Positions 59,606 through 64,000 of a stretch of 64,000 nucleotides of DNA are shown here, one piece after another; position 1 is the first letter of the stretch, and each line of letters starts with the position of its first letter. Origin of the DNA: Paragonimus skrjabini miyazakii (lineage: Eukaryota > Platyhelminthes > Trematoda > Plagiorchiida > Troglotrematidae). The position numbers and the translations under genes are program-made. The notes beneath the pieces were generated by a model. It did no database searches, was not told where the DNA came from, and saw nothing but the letters and a program-made list of their open reading frames with translations. The DNA is taken from positions 32,560 through 96,559 of the forward strand of contig JTDE01002054.1 in assembly GCA_014338405.1 (NCBI GenBank). Direction: 5' to 3'.

Positions 59606-60700
59606 CATTGTCGTATGACAGATGAACATACTGCCAGATTGCATACTTCATATGGATTTCATTAACAATCGATGCGCGGTGTGTGGCTGTAAATTTCTCA
59701 ACTATTTTGCACATCGTAAGGCAGACAGATCAGAGCACTCTCTTGTTCGTTACACTGCTTCATTTACAAGAGTACTACAAAATCTCCTCGATGCCGATGA
59801 GAACAGCTTGATCAAGAACCTCTGATTTGATCTATGTTATGCGGTAACTGTTGATAACTCAGTGGTCTATTAGTGGAACAATTTTCAGACGCCGCAGGCA
59901 GTTGGACACTAATATGCACAGTTCCTAGCTGGCTTCCACACAAGTGTCCTCTTTTAATGCTGTCGAAACTGGGGACAAATACGTCTGAATTTTCGGAGTG
60001 AAGCGTTCAGGGAACGTTCCAGTGCAATACAAAAACGCCTAAATTGGCAGTTTATACGCGGTTGCGGGGCCGAAAATCCAAGTCACACGAATTCAGTCAA
60101 TTGATCCATTTCGAGATCCAGCAATGTTCAGTCGATCTGTGATAAAAGTAATTGAAAACAAGGTATGGCAACATCCTTGGGGATTATAGCAAGCATCAAG
60201 AACAGAGGAAGATTATGCATTCAAGTCCCAGTGATAAATTTGCTTACTGTGAAACCATACATAACACACTTAGGTGTAGTTGATTAGTATGTCACATTTA
60301 AGCGTATATAAAATTAAATAGAAAAATAGATCATCTGTATTATAAGATAATCAAGGTAATGGTTGTAGTAATGTTGGTTGGAAGAAACTATTTAATAAAC
60401 AACTTTCCATAATTGCATGTTACACCAGTAAATCATTTCCACTAACCCCTGTATATTGCAGAACACATTTTCGAGGATATCCGTACTTAAAGGTGTTAGG
60501 AATCCACAAGGTTGAATTCGTGGAAAATATTTGGGACGTTCAACTCTGATCTTCTACGTTTACATATGTTATTCGCTAATCCCAGTTCAATCTGTTGAAT
60601 CGTATCGTGTCCGGTCCAGTAGGAATATCAAAACACTTGGCAAATTCAGTTATCCGGGTGGACAGAAATGAGATGAAATTAGAGAATGGAAGGGTCTTGC
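59606..60700. other. no gene supported
   Basis: Nothing recognised. Confidence 0.5.
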
Positions 60701-60789
60701 AAAGGCATTGATAAAACACCTTGACGAACATTTCAAACTAATGCGTTTATGAATTTGATTCAACATGTGAATGGTAGAAATATATATTT

Positions 60790-60832
<43 letters not shown>

Positions 60833-60920
60833 AAGGCATTGATAAAACACCTTGACGAACATTTCAAACTAATGCGTTTATGAATTTGATTCAACATGTG
60901 AATGGTAGAAATATATATTT

Positions 60921-60957
<37 letters not shown>
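60701..60957 (+). repeat. tandem duplication of a ~128-bp unit ending in (TA)n
   Basis: Copy 1 (60701-60831) and copy 2 (60832-60957) both start AAAGGCATTGATAAAACACC and read alike to the end, where each carries a TA microsatellite (about 60794-60829 and 60923-60956). Outside the TA length difference I see no mismatch, so the duplication is recent or the unit is being homogenised. Replication slippage at the TA tracts is the likely cause. Confidence 0.9.
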
Positions 60958-60959
<2 letters not shown>

Positions 60960-61419
60960 ATGCATGGTTCTTAGTATAATCCAGAACCGAAGGAATTAAG
61001 AGAGTCGGCGCAATGTACAAATAAGATATAGTCAATGATCAGCATCTAGGTGGGTCACTGAAGCTACTCAAGATTGAATTCGGACGTGTGAAAGAGATAT
61101 TCAAGTTCAACATACCTGATGGTCTGGTGCCTGAGGAATTAGTACCAAGATGCACGATAAGGATGTTCGTAAACATAAGAACACCATGTTATACACATAT
61201 AGTGGAGTAAATGGCAGGGTGCATCAATGCATTTTAAGCAGTTAGAGGTAAAACTGAGACCTGAATCAATGGAACCTTCAATTCTGACGACTTGTGTACT
61301 ACCGTATACACACGGAACAGTTTGAACTAATTCAAGTATTTCTCCTGGATTCTAATACATAATAATTTAAGCTCACTGGAAATAGTGAGTTGATGTGTTT
61401 GTATTTATACTACTGATAA
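60958..61419. other. no gene supported
   Basis: Nothing recognised. Confidence 0.5.
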
Positions 61420-61540
61420 GGAGTTTGGCAGATTTGATAATTTAGAAGAGACCCAATTGGGAAAAATCTGAACTTTGGCTGGATTCGAATCAGCGACAAT
61501 CTGAGTATTGTGTAAACAACGTTGCACATAAAGATGATAA
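61420..61540 (-). repeat. tRNA-related repeat, second copy
   Basis: On the - strand GCTGATTCGAATCCAGCC (61477-61494) is a box B-like T arm, followed by AAAGTTCAGATTTTTCCC. The same order (GAATCCAGCTAAAATCCGGA, then ATTTTGCG) occurs in the copy at 16467-16545. Box A is not clear here. Confidence 0.4.
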
Positions 61541-64000
61541 CGCAAATTTGTCAACAATCTCAATAATGTACAATTATTACATGGGGGTAAGGGTATATGA
61601 CAAAAATACAGCGTAATAAAGCTTTCATGGATTTCCCTTATGGAAAGCGTGGGTTCCGTGCCCATACGCATTTTTGATATTTTTTGTTTGTTGTGTTGCT
61701 TGAAGGCATGTTGCAGGAGCAGGCCGGTAGTTAGGGGATAGGCTAAACACAATGCATCTTCTAGTCTTTGTTAGTCGTACACGATTTCGCCACAAAGCTG
61801 AGATATCCCAAGGCGTACAGCACAGTTTGGCTTAATGTTTGTGAATCGATTGCCCGTATACATAAGAAACCAATATACTTGAGCGAAATAAAGAACAAAC
61901 GCAAAGTGCATATGTACTTCGTGTGTAGTTTATCATGTTAAACTGTAGACAAACCTACGTATACAGAAGGATGAAAGTAATGAACATTTGAAGACTAGAC
62001 AGTTCAATACTGCGGGAATGGACCAGAGTTTCTGCGGGTGTAATAGTAACATGGAACTTTAAATCAGGGTGTTGGTACGTGATAGAATTGCATCATTTAT
62101 GAAGCCGAAGTGCCCTGTGTTACACAGTGAGTTCTGTGTAAACGGATGATTGTTATGTGTGTTTCAAAAGAGCTGTTTTCAGCTAGACCTGTAGTAGAAA
62201 CGGATTGGCGTGTTATCTGCAGCGGAAGGTTTGGTTCAAAGATATTCTGTGTATATACAAAGTTTGGAGACAGATTGTGTTTGATGACGTAAAATAACTG
62301 CCTAAGCTCTTTCAAAGTGCTAAAGGTTGTTACCACTGATAATTTCGTTCGAAAGCTCAACCCAACTACAGGAACACTTAACCACAGAGAAGTTTGCGTT
62401 TAGTATTTTCCAAACTGCTAAGATTTGCAAAGTGGAAGCTTTATTTTCAGGTCCATACGGGGAGCTGTGTCGTAAACGAACAACAAAAGTTGTGGTGAAG
62501 GCGCTGTGGTTTATCACTATATACATAAACGTAAGGTTTGGCTTAAGTTTTCGAAATGAGAGTTGATCAATGCGCAGTTTTTGACAGCGTTCTCAATGGC
62601 TAAAACAGAAAAATATCCTATTTAACTTTTGATAAATGATTGTTAGAGGTTGTCTACAACAGTCTGTCAAGCTTGCGTAAATGGCTGTAGAAGTCGGTAC
62701 AATACTCAACCTGAAGTCGAACGCAAATTTTGTAAATTGAGCAGCCCAACCTACAGAATGAAAGTTTTTTAAGATAACCTACTGTTCTTTTGGTTTCAGC
62801 TACCTGAAATTACACATTTTCAGAGGAGTTGGTGGAATATATAAACCCCATTCTTAGGCCTTTAAGGGAAGTGAGATTTTTTATATTATGGCCACTCAGT
62901 GAGACAAAGCTATCGGATATTTGAGGACCATGAGCGATATTGTTTAATGTTTCAATTGAGAATTTATTCAGTCATTTTTTGCCTCACGAATCCGATGACA
63001 CTATATCCTGCTCTATACATTGCATATAGGTCGGAATCGCTGGAGTGGCGGAATAAGTAGACGATCTTGATATCCTCAGTAAACAGAAAACGGTTTGCCA
63101 TGTTTCATTACACGACTACATCGTTTATATATATGAGGAAATTTAACTGTACCAGAACGCCTACTTGGAAGCTGTAAAGTTCACATTTAACGGTTATATT
63201 TCATGGACTATTTTTGTAGTATACACTATTTCAATGACTTCGTCTATACGTCTATTTGAAAGTACAATCATCAGTTTTTTTTTTATTTGAATGGGTACAA
63301 GAACGGTAAACCGAAGTTTCCTCACACCGCCTCTAGTATACCAGTTTGGATGGATTATTGGCCAGTAGGTTAATCGCACGGTGTAGTACTTTAGCTCCAC
63401 ATATTCGCCGACCCACCAACATTGAACGTTTTCGTCATCCTGCGCAGCATGTGAATTCACTTATTCGACGTCGTCTGAGTCTACCCTCTTTATTTTGTTT
63501 CTGATGACCTGTTCAACCCAGTTGACTTCAAATTGTCAGTGAGTCGCCCTATTTTTATACATACATCTTTCGTTTCGTTTGTACACATGTCTTTACACCT
63601 ATTCGTTAACGTCACAATTTTTCCGGTGTCATCGTATTCTTGGTCGTCTTATCATCTGGTTGATTAGGCTACCACAGAGTCCACTAACACTTAAAACGGT
63701 CTCCAGAAGGTTAGTTAGCATTCTCAGATTGAAGGTTGTTCTAGCGACTGAGAATAGTCCAAGAAAAGAACTGTTGCCTAAGAAAATTTTGAGGTCGGAG
63801 TCTGTAGAGCCTCTTGTTGTAACCTGTTTGACTGCTACTAGTCACTGAAATGGTATGTGAGTACGACGATAAAGAAAATGTGTGAGAATTAAATTGTCAT
63901 GGAATCGTGAATGCTCAAGTGGATAGAGATCAAGAAGTTCAAGTGAGTCCTGTGAAAAATATTTTGCAAGTCGGGAAGCACTTTGGTGGCAACGGTGAAT
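61541..64000. other. no gene supported
   Basis: The last 2.5 kb hold no recognisable exon or transposon. Frames at 61405-61752 (-, 115 codons) and 63579-63848 (+, 89 codons) lack motifs. Confidence 0.5.

Noticed and set aside
1..64000. CRISPR arrays, operons, bacterial promoters or rRNA genes
   Set aside because: Looked for and not seen. The window is eukaryotic nuclear DNA with spliceosomal introns.

Overview
The window looks like nuclear DNA of a digenean flatworm (trematode). The signs are one large-intron gene on a 28 kb stretch, AT-rich non-coding DNA, and the typical trematode repeat mixture: Penelope-like elements (PLE), RTE-type LINEs, Ty3/gypsy elements, and a tRNA-derived SINE carrying a hammerhead ribozyme like schistosome Sm-alpha. 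The species cannot be named from sequence alone. No prokaryotic features are present.

Left third (1-28.5 kb): the one complete gene is an annexin on the + strand. Six exons can be joined by phase-consistent GT-AG splicing: 14090-14752, 15989-16370, 18754-18940, 19473-19615, 24631-24812 and 28185-28238. They give a 536-residue protein with a 221-residue Pro/Gly/Tyr-rich tail (annexin A7/A11 style) and four annexin repeats. A possible polyadenylation signal lies at 28467. Upstream, three more + strand exons (805-1044, 12278-12541, 13679-13789), all phase 0, encode a coiled-coil then Lys/Glu/Ser-rich protein I do not recognise. They may be a separate gene or an alternative 5' end of the annexin locus. 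The introns hold PLE fragments (2461-3129; 7742-8354 with inverted ends), a LINE tail (about 9650-9757), a tRNA-like repeat (16467) and a SINE with a hammerhead core (21191-21400).

Middle (28.5-43.5 kb): mostly unrecognised AT-rich DNA. It contains a second, decayed SINE/hammerhead copy (31250-31440), a degenerate gypsy protease region on the - strand (37.8-38.7 kb) and a pair of inverted repeats about 1.4 kb apart (41600-41800 and 43218-43440).

Right (44-64 kb): a transposon graveyard. It has a degenerate RTE reverse transcriptase on the - strand (44370-45735), a LINE endonuclease-like fragment (47500-47713), a PLE reverse-transcriptase end (50944-51541) running into a 631-base assembly gap and preceded by a hammerhead-like motif (50778), gypsy protease (52840-53240) and gypsy RT/RNase H/integrase remains (55600-56700) on the + strand, a second hammerhead-like motif (59570), and a 130-bp tandem duplication ending in TA microsatellites (60701-60957). 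No host gene could be supported to the right of the annexin.

All family assignments were made by eye from motifs. No database or folding program was run.
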